Source of the DNA: Bacillus manliponensis
GTDB lineage: Bacteria > Bacillota > Bacilli > Bacillales > Bacillaceae_G
Assembly: GCF_000712595.1 (NCBI RefSeq)
Contig: NZ_JOTN01000008.1
Location: 1 to 64,000 of the forward strand
Direction of reading: 5' to 3'
DNA: 64,000 bases
Part shown: piece after piece, positions 42,179 to 50,667 of the stretch
Layout of the letters: every line of letters begins with the position of its first letter
Numbering within the stretch: the stretch's first letter is position 1
Notes under the pieces: model-generated
What the model saw: the letters and a program-made list of their open reading frames with translations, nothing else
Databases searched by the model: none
Told to the model about the DNA's origin: nothing
Program-made: the position numbers and the translations under genes

Positions 42179-42334
42179 TTAAAGTGTATTGTTTGGAGGC
42201 TTTATACAAACAAATATCATATAACTTATTGCGATAATTGCCGGAATAAAAAATACATAAGATGGTACGCCAACAACATCGTGATTTTTTATATCTATGA
42301 ATGATGAGTAAAGATACTTGAAAAAGTGTTCCAA
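42179..42334 (-). CDS. Putative small single-pass membrane protein
   Basis: Encodes about 51 residues starting at a TTG (LEHFFKYLYSSF...), with GGGGGG about 11 nt upstream. A hydrophobic helix (VPSYVFFIPAIIAISYMIFV) is followed by CIKPPNNTL. The frame is clean and has the residue mix of a real membrane peptide. No family recognised. It lies between nupC and the minimal repeat and could also be a remnant of a longer gene. Confidence 0.45.
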   Translation of the reverse strand: MEHFFKYLYSSFIDIKNHDVVGVPSYVFFIPAIIAISYMIFVCIKPPNNTL

Positions 42335-42399
42335 ATTTACATAGCCCCCCTATGTCTGTTTTTGTAAATTATAACATTTCATTTCCATTGACTCATACT

Positions 42400-42438
42400 A
42401 AAAAGAAAGAAAGGCCTACCAGTAATTGGAGGCCTTTT
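42400..42438 (-). terminator. Terminator of nupC
   Basis: On the minus strand AAAAGGCC pairs with GGCCTTT and is followed by CTTTCTTTTT, 15 bp behind the nupC stop. Confidence 0.85.
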
Positions 42439-42452
42439 CGTTATGATATAGA

Positions 42453-43652
42453 CTATATAAACAATCCTGCAATTGTAGCTGATAAAATAGAAGCAAGTGT
42501 AGAAGCAAATAACATCTTCCAACCGAATTTTGATACGACACTTCCTTGTTTTTCTGATAGAGCGCGAATCGTACCAGCAATTGCACCGATTTGACTAATA
42601 CTTGCAAAGCTAATAAGGAATACTGTTAAAATTCCTACTGTTCGTGGATCTAACGTACCCACCATCTCTTTTAAATCTAAAATTGCAACAAACTCATTTA
42701 ATACAATCTTTGTCCCCATAATACCACCCGCTGGGATAATATCATGAAAAGGAATACCCATTAAGAATGCGAATGGTGCAAGAATGTAACCGAAAATTTG
42801 CTGTAATGTAATTGTGTAACCAATTGCACCAGAAGCAGCAGTAATGACGTAGTTTACAACTTCCATCACACCGATGAAAGCAATCATTAATGCTGCAACG
42901 ATACCAGCAATTTTTAAACCGTCTAACGCACCGTTAATCAATGCACCAATTAGGCTATCACCAAATAGATTTTTATCAAACTTTTGAACTGTTTCCTCTT
43001 CTTCTTTCGCTGTATCAACTGGTGTTAATAGTGAACAAACGATTAAGCTAGAGAATAAATTTAGTGGCAGTGCTGCAAGTACATATTTTGCATCTAACAT
43101 CATTACATACGATGCTGTAACAGAAGCAGATACAGAACTCATTGCCGAACAGCAAATAATGAACATACGGTTTTTATTAAAGTGTTGTAAGTCATTTTTA
43201 ATTACAAGTAACGCTTCACTAGAACCGAAGAATACAGAGTTTACAGCATGGAATGATTCAACGCGTGGTAAACCTGTTACTTTCGAAATCACACCGCCAA
43301 AAACGCGGACAATGAAAGGTAAAACACCAAGGTAACTAAAGATAGAAAGTAATGCTGAGAAAAAGACAATAATTAATAGTACATTTAAGAAAAATACAAA
43401 ATCTCTTTCGATGCCATTGAAAAGAAAATCAACACCTGTTGTACCAAGTTTAATTAACTTATTAAATACTTTACTAATAAAGACTAGAATTTGCTGTCCA
43501 ATTTTTGTACTAAACATAAACCAACCGATAAATAATTGGAACACAAACATAATAGCAATTGCACGGAAGTTGATTTTTGTTTTGTTATTGGATAAAGCAA
43601 AGCAAAGACCTAATATAACAAGAATACCGATAATGCTCATTACATACTGCAT
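42453..43652 (-). CDS. nupC: NupC-type concentrative nucleoside transporter
   Basis: Encodes 399 residues with about ten hydrophobic segments and the CNT motif MGTKIVLNEFVA. It imports nucleosides with a cation gradient. GAAAGGGGCAAC precedes the ATG. A guanine riboswitch and terminator on the same strand about 310-470 bp upstream point to purine nucleosides as substrate. The long leader also contains a short repeat copy. Confidence 0.9.
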   Translation of the reverse strand: MQYVMSIIGILVILGLCFALSNNKTKINFRAIAIMFVFQLFIGWFMFSTKIGQQILVFISKVFNKLIKLGTTGVDFLFNGIERDFVFFLNVLLIIVFFSALLSIFSYLGVLPFIVRVFGGVISKVTGLPRVESFHAVNSVFFGSSEALLVIKNDLQHFNKNRMFIICCSAMSSVSASVTASYVMMLDAKYVLAALPLNLFSSLIVCSLLTPVDTAKEEEETVQKFDKNLFGDSLIGALINGALDGLKIAGIVAALMIAFIGVMEVVNYVITAASGAIGYTITLQQIFGYILAPFAFLMGIPFHDIIPAGGIMGTKIVLNEFVAILDLKEMVGTLDPRTVGILTVFLISFASISQIGAIAGTIRALSEKQGSVVSKFGWKMLFASTLASILSATIAGLFI

Positions 43653-43764
43653 GAAGTTGCCCCTTTCAGAAGTTCATATAAAGTGTTAACATAAAACGTC
43701 GGTTGTATAACTAGAATCTTTAAACCCTTAAAACCCTCTTTTTTAGGTAGGATAGAGGTACTGT

Positions 43765-43816
43765 CCATGTGTAGTAGCGGTCAGTGCCTTTTTTAGCCAC
43801 GCGCCTTGTTTGAAAC
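43765..43816 (-). repeat. Short interspersed repeat, copy C, in the nupC leader
   Basis: The minus strand reads GTTTCAAAC, then GCGTGGCTAAAAAAGGCAC, TGACCGCTACTACACA. About three quarters of the positions match copy B at 16570-16622 (GTTTTAAAC ... ATGTGGCGAAAAAATGCCC ... TGACCGTTACTGCACA). It lies between the riboswitch terminator and nupC. Confidence 0.55.
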
Positions 43817-43960
43817 ACAAGTAGGTAGAGAGCGCATGACCTTTAGTGAAAGCAGGACCTTAATGTAGCTGCTCAAAACTCATCCTCTAGAATAGAAGGA
43901 CAGTGTGTGAAAGCGGTTTAATAAAGGTTATACATATGATGTCCGACCTTTTGTAATAAC

Positions 43961-44018
43961 AAAAAAGCCCATACGGATTCACTTTCATCTATGAGAGAAA
44001 GCTAATCAATATGAGCCA
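43961..44018 (-). terminator. Riboswitch-controlled terminator of nupC
   Basis: On the minus strand GCTCATATTGATT pairs with AATCCGTATGGGC, with an inner CTTTC/GAAAG stem, and TTTTTTG follows. It sits 35 nt behind the guanine aptamer. Confidence 0.85.
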
Positions 44019-44052
44019 AAGTGTATACAACAGTCCAATATTCATTAGTTTT

Positions 44053-44121
44053 CCCCATAGTCCAGCAATTTTCGGTTGCCAGGTAGAGACTCTTGATCCA
44101 TATCATCAAGGATATATGAGG
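44053..44121 (-). ncRNA. Purine riboswitch aptamer, guanine type, upstream of nupC
   Basis: On the minus strand CCTCATATATCC, GATATGG, GTCTCTACC, a P3 stem and GACTATGGGG appear in the conserved order. The discriminator base in GACTATG is C, so the ligand is guanine or hypoxanthine. The next gene on this strand is nupC. Confidence 0.92.
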
Positions 44122-44148
44122 TAATGCTATCCGTATATAATTAGTAGT

Positions 44149-44178
44149 AGATTAACATCATACGACAAAATTCGTCAA
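44149..44178 (-). promoter_or_regulatory. Sigma-A promoter of the nupC leader
   Basis: TTGACG and TAATCT (minus strand) are separated by 18 nt, about 30 bp upstream of the aptamer. Confidence 0.65.
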
Positions 44179-44181
44179 TAC

Positions 44182-44205
44182 CTTTTTTCTATACATAGAA
44201 AAAAG
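44182..44205. promoter_or_regulatory. 11-bp inverted repeat in the rlmCD promoter region
   Basis: CTTTTTTCTAT and ATAGAAAAAAG face each other across 2 nt, immediately upstream of TATAAT (44210-44215) and covering the expected -35 position. It could be an operator or a transcription barrier between the divergent nupC and rlmCD units. Confidence 0.4.
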
Positions 44206-44258
44206 ACATTATAATATGATAAAATGTAACGCATGTATGAAAAAGAGAGGTCGGAAAA

Positions 44259-45641
44259 ATGAGCGTGAAAATAACACCACCAGTGGAAAAAAACGAATTT
44301 ATTGATGTAGTGTTTGAAGATTTAACACATGACGGTGCCGGTGTTGCGAAAGTAAGTGGTTATCCTATTTTCGTAAAAAATGGCTTACCTGGCGAAGAAG
44401 CACAAATTAAAATTATTAAAGTAAAAAAGAACTTTGCATTTGGTCGTTTAATGAAGCTTCATAAAGAAAGTCCGTACCGTAAAGACGCAGAGTGCCCTGT
44501 ATACAATCAGTGCGGCGGTTGTCAGCTTCAGCATTTAACATATGAAGGACAATTAAAAGCGAAAGAAAAACAAGTACGTGACGTTATGCAGCGCATCGGT
44601 GGTTTACAAGATGTAAAAGTTCACTCTGTTCTCGGTATGGAAAACCCATGGTTGTACAGAAACAAAGCACAAGTACCAATTGGGGAGCGTGAAGGTGGAC
44701 TTGTTGCTGGGTTCTATCGCCAAGGAACACATGACATTATCAATATGGAAACTTGCTTAATTCAAGCAGAAGAAAATGATACGTTAATTCAAGAAGTAAA
44801 GGGCATTTGTGAAAAGCATGGCGTTAGAGCTTACAATGAAGAGCGCCATAAAGGAACGTTGCGCCACGTTATGGCAAGATATGGACAAGTAACAGGGGAA
44901 ATTATGCTTGTCTTCATCACGCGCACAGCGGATCTTCCAAATAAAGAAGCAATTATTAAAGAAATTACAACGAAATTTCCAAACGTAAAATCAGTTGTTC
45001 AAAACGTTAACAATAAACGTACAAACGTCATCTTCGGTGACACAACAACTGTTTTATACGGATCAGAATACATTTATGACTTTATTGGAGACATTAAATT
45101 CGCAATCTCCGCTCGTTCGTTCTATCAAGTAAACCCAGAACAAACGAAAGTGCTGTACGATAAAACGTTAGAATACGCAAGATTAGATGGAAACGAAACG
45201 GTTATTGATGCATATTGTGGAATCGGATCCATTTCACTATTCTTAGCGCAAAAAGCGAAAAAAGTATACGGCGTCGAAATTGTTCCAGAGGCAATTGAAG
45301 ACGCAAAACGAAATGCTACATTAAACAACATGACAAACGCAGAATTCGCAGTAGGTGAAGCTGAAGTTGTCATCCCAAATTGGTACAAACAAGGCATAAT
45401 CGCCGACACAATCGTAGTAGACCCGCCGCGCAAAGGCTGCGATGATGCACTACTAAACACAATCATCGACATGAAACCAAAGCGCGTTGTATACGTATCC
45501 TGTAATCCAGCAACACTAGCACGTGACTTAAAAGTGTTAGAAGAGGGTGGATATAAGACGCAGGAAGTTCAGCCTGTGGATATGTTCCCGCATACTACGC
45601 ATGTGGAGTGCTGTGCGTTGATAGAGAGAATCGAAGAATAA
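44259..45641 (+). CDS. rlmCD: 23S rRNA (uracil-C5)-methyltransferase RlmCD (TrmA/RumA family)
   Basis: Encodes 460 residues. A TRAM domain (about 8-65) is followed by the iron-sulfur cysteines in [11 protein letters not shown], the AdoMet site [13 protein letters not shown], and the catalytic [12 protein letters not shown]. In B. subtilis the single RlmCD makes both m5U747 and m5U1939. The C-terminus [14 protein letters not shown] is encoded in the region used as integration site by the island that follows: the recombinase gene on the other strand overlaps the last 73 bp. Confidence 0.93.
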   Translation: MSVKITPPVEKNEFIDVVFEDLTHDGAGVAKVSGYPIFVKNGLPGEEAQIKIIKVKKNFAFGRLMKLHKESPYRKDAECPVYNQCGGCQLQHLTYEGQLKAKEKQVRDVMQRIGGLQDVKVHSVLGMENPWLYRNKAQVPIGEREGGLVAGFYRQGTHDIINMETCLIQAEENDTLIQEVKGICEKHGVRAYNEERHKGTLRHVMARYGQVTGEIMLVFITRTADLPNKEAIIKEITTKFPNVKSVVQNVNNKRTNVIFGDTTTVLYGSEYIYDFIGDIKFAISARSFYQVNPEQTKVLYDKTLEYARLDGNETVIDAYCGIGSISLFLAQKAKKVYGVEIVPEAIEDAKRNATLNNMTNAEFAVGEAEVVIPNWYKQGIIADTIVVDPPRKGCDDALLNTIIDMKPKRVVYVSCNPATLARDLKVLEEGGYKTQEVQPVDMFPHTTHVECCALIERIEE

Positions 45642-47113
45642 GCAGATGGATCCGAGCATCGATAAAAGATGTTCGGATTTCCATCTGCTTTTATTTCAAT
45701 TCGGTCAATTAACCGATGTAGAATTTCAGGTGTAAGCTTTTGGAAGCTTATAAAAATGTCGAGCTGCTTTTTTAATTCCTTAAGTATGGGCTCATTCTCT
45801 TTGACTTGAAGAGAAGATTCTAATTGTTTAATCTTAGAAGATGTCGCATTTATTTCGTTGTTGATATCGATTGTAGAATCATCATAATCTTCTTTTGGAA
45901 TTTTATCGTCAACAAATAAATCAAATATCTTCTTTTTCTTTTGTTTCAACCGCTTTATTTCGGTGGAAAAGACTTCTATTTGCTTCTGTGAAGTTTGCTG
46001 TTGCTGTTGCATTTTACTTTCAATTTTAAGTAAAATATCCTGATCTTTTAAGGTAGAAGCAAACATTTGGAGTTCGCTGGATATCACTAATTGTAAGTCA
46101 GCTTCTCGAATTAAATGGTTGCTACAGGCCTTAGAGCCATGTTTGTTGTAATTTCCACAAATATAACCTCGACTATTCTTCTTATAGTGCATTCCACTTC
46201 CACAGTCAGCACAGTATAAAGTGTTAGTGAATAAGTGCTTTTCTGCTTGAGGACGAGTGCGCTTTCTACTTTGTATTAGTTGTTGAACAACCTCAAAGTC
46301 TGTTTTTGAAATAATAGCCTCATGAGTGTTTGATACCACAATATAGTTGTCAGGGTGATTGTGCTCTCTATTTTTATTTCTAGCACTTTTGGTTGTAGAA
46401 CGTCCTTGAACTAAGTCACCTGTGTAGTGAGGATTTGTTAGGATACACCTTATTGTTGAACCTTGCCATTTGTCATTGGCGTTTTTCTTTCCAGCGATTT
46501 GAGCAGGTGTTGATAAACCATTGTTATACAATTGCCGAGCAATATAGTCAAAACCTTTCCCAGAAAGATATTGCTTAAAAATATATCTTACTACGTCTGG
46601 AGTTTTGTCAGGACGTATGAAGAGTTTACCATTTTTCACTTCATATCCATAAGGCGGATTAGATCCCTTAAACAATCCTCTATGGGCAAGGCTTCTACGA
46701 GCAGCTTTCACACGCTCGCTTATTCTATCAGCTTCTGCCTCATACAGAGCGGTGTAGATACCAAACATATTAACTTGGCCAGTCAAGGTATTAATTGCAT
46801 TATCTAAAGTTACGATATGAATGCCGTATCTCTCAGCAATATCACGGATTTCATAGGATAAGCGGCCGTTACGAGCTAAACGTGATAATTCTTTTGATAA
46901 AATAACATCAAATTTGTTAGCTTTAGCGTCAGATATAAGTTGCTGTAATTGTTCACGCTTATCTGTAGTACCACTTTTTACGTCAATATAAAACTCATGG
47001 AGATCCCAGCTGTTCTCAGAAATATATCTCGTGGCCAAGTCCTGTTGATTGTTAAGGGAGGCCTTTTGTTCTTCCTTATCAGTTGAAACTCTTATATAAA
47101 CTGCACATCTCAT
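45569..47113 (-). CDS. Large serine recombinase
   Basis: Encodes 514 residues. The resolvase domain starts [11 protein letters not shown] with the nucleophile Ser at residue 10; a Recombinase domain, a zinc-ribbon ([19 protein letters not shown]) and a C-terminal coiled coil (about 385-460) follow. It should integrate or excise DNA at the rlmCD end without homology. The last 24 codons plus stop are read from the rlmCD side (after DPSAY), so the natural C-terminus in the excised form would differ. The start overlaps the small upstream gene by 4 bp. Confidence 0.92.
   Translation of the reverse strand: MRCAVYIRVSTDKEEQKASLNNQQDLATRYISENSWDLHEFYIDVKSGTTDKREQLQQLISDAKANKFDVILSKELSRLARNGRLSYEIRDIAERYGIHIVTLDNAINTLTGQVNMFGIYTALYEAEADRISERVKAARRSLAHRGLFKGSNPPYGYEVKNGKLFIRPDKTPDVVRYIFKQYLSGKGFDYIARQLYNNGLSTPAQIAGKKNANDKWQGSTIRCILTNPHYTGDLVQGRSTTKSARNKNREHNHPDNYIVVSNTHEAIISKTDFEVVQQLIQSRKRTRPQAEKHLFTNTLYCADCGSGMHYKKNSRGYICGNYNKHGSKACSNHLIREADLQLVISSELQMFASTLKDQDILLKIESKMQQQQQTSQKQIEVFSTEIKRLKQKKKKIFDLFVDDKIPKEDYDDSTIDINNEINATSSKIKQLESSLQVKENEPILKELKKQLDIFISFQKLTPEILHRLIDRIEIKADGNPNIFYRCSDPSAYSSILSINAQHSTCVVCGNISTG
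45636..45650 (+). repeat. attL-like core at the rlmCD 3' end
   Basis: GAATAAGCAGATGGA is repeated exactly at 59916-59930. In both places it starts 36 bp after CATGTGGAGTG (45600 and 59880). This is the arrangement expected for left and right attachment sites of a serine-recombinase element. Confidence 0.7.
45641..45692 (+). terminator. Terminator of rlmCD
   Basis: AGCAGATGGA with CCGA pairs with TCGG and TCCATCTGCT, followed by TTTTATTT. The outer stem is shared with the structure at 59922-59970 but the loop differs. Confidence 0.8.
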
Positions 47114-47271
47114 GATATGTTCTTCCTTTCTGCATGAGATGTAGTAGTGTTCACCTTATCTTGATAGTAATATTCGTCAATTAAAGTGTCAATTTTGGAA
47201 TCAATTAGAGCCTGTATAATGTCTTGAACCGTGTTATGTGCACTTTCGTTAAAAAACCTTTTTATATTCAT
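47110..47271 (-). CDS. Small protein coupled to the serine recombinase
   Basis: Encodes 53 residues (MNIKRFFNESAHNTVQDIIQ...), helical and acidic in the middle. GGGGAG lies 9 nt upstream of the ATG at 47271, and its stop overlaps the recombinase start, so the two are translated together. Family not recognised; a recombination directionality or accessory role is only a guess. Confidence 0.6.
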   Translation of the reverse strand: MNIKRFFNESAHNTVQDIIQALIDSKIDTLIDEYYYQDKVNTTTSHAERKNIS

Positions 47272-47299
47272 GTATATATTCTCCCCATCCATCTAAATG

Positions 47300-47311
47300 A
47301 GGTCTAGACCT
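47300..47311. promoter_or_regulatory. 12-bp palindrome upstream of the recombinase operon
   Basis: AGGTCTAGACCT is a perfect palindrome 29 bp upstream of the small gene's start, next to TATTAT on the minus strand. A repressor site for the recombinase operon is plausible. Confidence 0.45.
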
Positions 47312-47570
47312 ATAATAAGTTCTATAAATCCATTAGAAATGTATTTTGTAATGATTTATAGTGATTTCAGCTGATTTCTAGTAATAATTATATCTTTTAT
47401 AGAAAGGATAAGTCTAAATCTGTAGAATGGCAGGAAATAAGCCCTGTAATGACTGCTGTTGGAAAAGGTTAGAAATTTATAGGGTATCGAATCAATCCTT
47501 ATAAATGCTCCATTTTCCTTTGGATATCTAAAAAACCTTATATATAGACAAAATATATAAAAATTTTTTG

Positions 47571-47625
47571 AGGGGTAGTAGGTTTTGGTGAGCCTTCGGC
47601 TAGTGGAGTTCGGTGCCCCACCCCT
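47571..47625. other. GC-rich foldback in an otherwise empty 545-bp gap
   Basis: AGGGGT (47571-47576) pairs with ACCCCT (47620-47625), and AGCC-TTC-GGCT forms an inner stem, in a local island of high GC within AT-rich sequence. The gap 47272-47816 otherwise holds no gene I can support. An origin-like or recombinase-binding structure is possible. Confidence 0.35.
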
Positions 47626-47752
47626 TTGTTTATAAAGGAGTTGTTGTGAATATGTGTGATTTGATTTGTGATAGAACATCTTGATGTATAGAAACTTTTT
47701 TATAAATAGTTAACAAAGGTATTCTACCTAAGGGCTAATTATTTATAAAAAA

Positions 47753-47794
47753 GTTAAAACAAGGAGCGCTAATAATGCAATCCTTGTTTTAAAC
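47753..47794. terminator. Terminator near the 3' end of the Rep-like gene
   Basis: A 13-bp stem (GTTAAAACAAGGA / TCCTTGTTTTAAC-like) with a 15-nt loop. The paired A and T runs could serve either strand; the minus-strand Rep-like gene ends 23 bp away. Confidence 0.6.
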
Positions 47795-47816
47795 TTGGGG
47801 TAATTCTGCATAGTTT

Positions 47817-48554
47817 TTAAAAGTATTCTGAATCTACTCTGTCTGAGGAAGAAACATCGTATGAAAGAGCATATTCATTTATAATTACGAAGCCACAGCT
47901 GCTATCATAAACCTCGGTAGAGTGGTGTATAGGAAATTTAGTTAGCTTATGTTTTTTTATAAATGCTTCAGCATCCTTATTCCAAAGTATAGAGGGATAT
48001 GCTAGGTTTTGATAAAAAAGCTTAGGGTGTATTTCAAGCACATTACTTATTAGTGACTTTTCATAAGCAGAAGTAAAAGTTTTAATTAGTTCATTTGAGG
48101 AATAGGCATCGATAAATAGTTCATTTCCCCAGATGTCCTCAAAGTATTCCTCTATATTGTCTTCGTTCATACCTTCATCTAGAATCATTGTTAGGTCTTC
48201 AATTCCAATATTTGTAATAAGATGGATATCTACAACAGTTTCATCATCCTCAGGTGACGGTTCTGCTACAGCTAAATATTTAATCTGTTTATGTCCAGTT
48301 GCTTTTTTGAGGTTCTTTATAAAAGAATTTAATCTATTTTGTACTTGTGCATATTCATTTCGTGAGATGCTTAAACAAAAGTTTGTTAGCAGCCTATCAT
48401 CCACGAAGTTGGTTAAAAGCAGCCTCTCAAGATCAACAATACTACCTTTAATGCGATCCTTCTCAAAGCCTAATCCTTCGATTTTATTTTTGCTTTTAAA
48501 ATCATAAACAAATACCTTAGAGCCGCAATTAACTAATTTTGTTTGTGTAGCCAT
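47817..48554 (-). CDS. Rep-like protein with a degenerate HUH-type core
   Basis: Encodes 245 residues from the ATG at 48554 (GGAAGGAG 9 nt upstream). The stretch LTNFCLSIS, a helix, IKYLAVAEPSPEDD and then DIHLITNI follows the order of rolling-circle Rep proteins (FxTLTF ... KYLAVPEFQ ... HxHLI), but the second motif has DIH instead of HUH and no clear catalytic Tyr is visible. It may be an inactive or diverged relative. The excisionase-like HTH gene just upstream supports a mobile-element replication or regulation module. Confidence 0.45.
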   Translation of the reverse strand: MATQTKLVNCGSKVFVYDFKSKNKIEGLGFEKDRIKGSIVDLERLLLTNFVDDRLLTNFCLSISRNEYAQVQNRLNSFIKNLKKATGHKQIKYLAVAEPSPEDDETVVDIHLITNIGIEDLTMILDEGMNEDNIEEYFEDIWGNELFIDAYSSNELIKTFTSAYEKSLISNVLEIHPKLFYQNLAYPSILWNKDAEAFIKKHKLTKFPIHHSTEVYDSSCGFVIINEYALSYDVSSSDRVDSEYF

Positions 48555-48733
48555 TCTTGATTTTCTCCTTCCATCCAACTGATTAGAACATTTTTTGATA
48601 CTTTGATACGTTTTCCAATATTTATTACATGAAATTCTCCAGAATGAACTAATGTATAAGCTTGTTTTCTACCAATTCCGAGTAATTTTTGGATATCTGA
48701 AACATTTAGCAAAACTGAATAAGTTAGCTGCAT
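48533..48733 (-). CDS. Excisionase-like helix-turn-helix protein
   Basis: Encodes 66 residues from the ATG at 48733. LLNVSDIQKLLGIGRKQAYTLVHSG is an MerR/Xis-type HTH-17 motif and INIGKRIKVSKNVLISWME the following wing. Its end overlaps the Rep-like gene by 22 bp. No ribosome binding site precedes the start, and the opposite-strand gene fragment begins exactly here, so the upstream region of this gene was probably replaced by a rearrangement. Confidence 0.65.
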   Translation of the reverse strand: MQLTYSVLLNVSDIQKLLGIGRKQAYTLVHSGEFHVINIGKRIKVSKNVLISWMEGENQEWLHKQN

Positions 48734-50142
48734 TAGTTGAGCCCAAGAGTTTGGTTGAAAGAGCAAAATTATACGCCCTCTCTAATCATAGGAGTTCATT
48801 AGATTTGATGGACGTTAAGTATGGGGAAGATGATGAGGGAGAAAAAATTGATTATGTTAGAATAGAAAACATAACTCGATTATTAGGAGAAGAGGTAGGA
48901 GGAAATGTAGAAGTACTACAGGAAATACTACCGGAACTCTTGTGCAACGAGGGGGGCAGATTAATTAGTTTTGGTGAAGGTTTAGCAGTAGGATTTGCTG
49001 ATCGAGAAGGTTTATGGCGAACCTTGATAGAACAATTATCACATCTTGATGAAAATATTAGAAGTGTTCAACTTCTTAGAGGTGTTCTAAGAGGGATTTC
49101 TAAAATAGATATAAACCTAGTCGAGCAATGCCTTGACATGGTAGTTGCGAATGAAGTATTAGCTCCAATATATCCCTGGCTACAAGCTAGTGTAAACATC
49201 AGTTCTAGAGGTTTAGAAAGGCTTAAGCAATCATTGTCACTGGGATTAATTCCAATATGGCAATATGAAAATTTAGCATATGGAGGTACTCATAAAAGTA
49301 TCTCTGATAATGATCTATGTGAGTTGCTAAAACTCATTTCATCACAGCCTGGTGGTGTTAATGTTGCAATCAAAATCCTAGATATGAGACTTCATGGAAA
49401 AGATAAAGAGAGCATGACTAGTGATATTATTGTTTTAACAGGGCAGTACTTGGCTCTACAGTATGATTTTTTAAGAAATGATATACGTAAAGATTTAATG
49501 GATTATGAACTAGCTAATATTATTAGTGTTTGTTTTGTTGGATATAATGCAGTGGAAAATGCTAAAACGTTAAGTAATAAGATTTTTAATGCTATAGAGA
49601 GTTATAAGGTATCTCTAAGTGATTATAATGATGTTCTAAAAGTTCTTGCAATCACCCACCCACTGACATTTATCAATTCTCTTCTAGGGGAAAAGGACTT
49701 TACTAAGAGAATTAGGTTAGCGTTTTCTGAAGAAATGGACCTTTTGTCTGGCATTGGGGAAGACATTATTATTACGTGGTGTGAAGAAGACTCAAAAGTA
49801 AGATATCCAGCAGTTGCTTTAGTTATACGACCTTACAGGAGGAGGGAAAGTAACGGTAGTTTAGAATGGACTCCACTTGCGCTAAAAATTTTGGTCAAGG
49901 CTGATAATCCAATTGAAATACTGGAGCAATTTAAAGCATCTTTCATACCAATGTCTTGGAGTGGTTCATTAGCAGATATAATGCAGCAACGTTTAGGTTT
50001 AATATCATATTTGAAAAGACATGACGATGTGTCAATTGTGAAGTGGGCTAAGAAGGAAGAGGATAGGATTGAACAGGAAATCCGTTCTCGAAGAGATTGG
50101 GAATTAAAGATGGGAAGTCGTATTAATGAAACTTTTGAATAA
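48727..50142 (+). pseudogene. C-terminal fragment of a large helical-repeat protein (STAND-like, uncertain)
   Basis: About 470 residues in frame with no start codon or ribosome binding site where homologous-looking sequence begins (VEPKSLVERAKLYALSNH); upstream the frame runs antisense to the HTH gene. The protein is helical throughout and ends IEQEIRSRRDWELKMGSRI. Its C-terminal pattern (FIPMSWSGSLADIMQQRLGL, then a WA.. ERI.. helix) resembles the C-terminus of very large bacterial NTPase proteins seen in defence loci, from memory only. It is probably a 5'-truncated, non-functional remnant. Confidence 0.55.
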
Positions 50143-50230
50143 GGAAAGAAACCTATTTTAAAAAGTAGTATGTTAAACTGTGCTGTTTCAAAAACAGATA
50201 TGAAATGAGTCAATAGGTTAATGTGAAATA

Positions 50231-50262
50231 AAAAGATGATGGTATGCTATCATCATCTTTTT
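50231..50262 (+). terminator. Terminator behind the truncated large gene
   Basis: AAAAGATGATG pairs with CATCATCTTTT across 9 nt. The following 50263-50667 is AT-rich with no gene seen; ACACCTAGCACA at about 50476-50487 resembles the left flank of the island's repeated sites. Confidence 0.8.
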
Positions 50263-50667
50263 ATAAGAACGATAATGTTTATTTAATGTATTATATATAG
50301 CTAGATTTTAGTATGACACATATAAAATTTAGTTTGTATACGAATATAAATTTGTAAACATTAATATCGGAATTTAATAAAAAGCACTTAACTTTATTAG
50401 TTTTTTATACTACGATATATTGTGTAACGGTAATGAATAAGATAAACACCGTTACATTCTGAATTTCAATTATATTTTACACCTAGCACATATTTATATA
50501 GAATGCTGCTGATTATGTTGAAGTTTTATATAATTTTCTGGTGATAATATTGTTAATTTTTAAATGCCATTTACTGAAAAAGACAGTTTATCAGAAATGG
50601 TGTGCCCTAGATAGTTATCAGTAGTACGAAAATGAAAAAGTTTAGTTTGGAAAGTAGTAGGAGTTCT

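Noticed and set aside
47356-47679. Open minus-strand frame of 107 codons in the gap beside the recombinase
   Set aside because: Composition is that of translated AT-rich noncoding DNA (Phe, Tyr, Ile, Ser), no ribosome binding site, and it spans the GC-rich foldback.
50470-50520. ACACCTAGCACA ... ATGTTGAAG, a possible sixth degenerate rlmCD 3'-end copy
   Set aside because: Only the left flank and a few bases of the core match; no readable HVEC ending and no following terminator.
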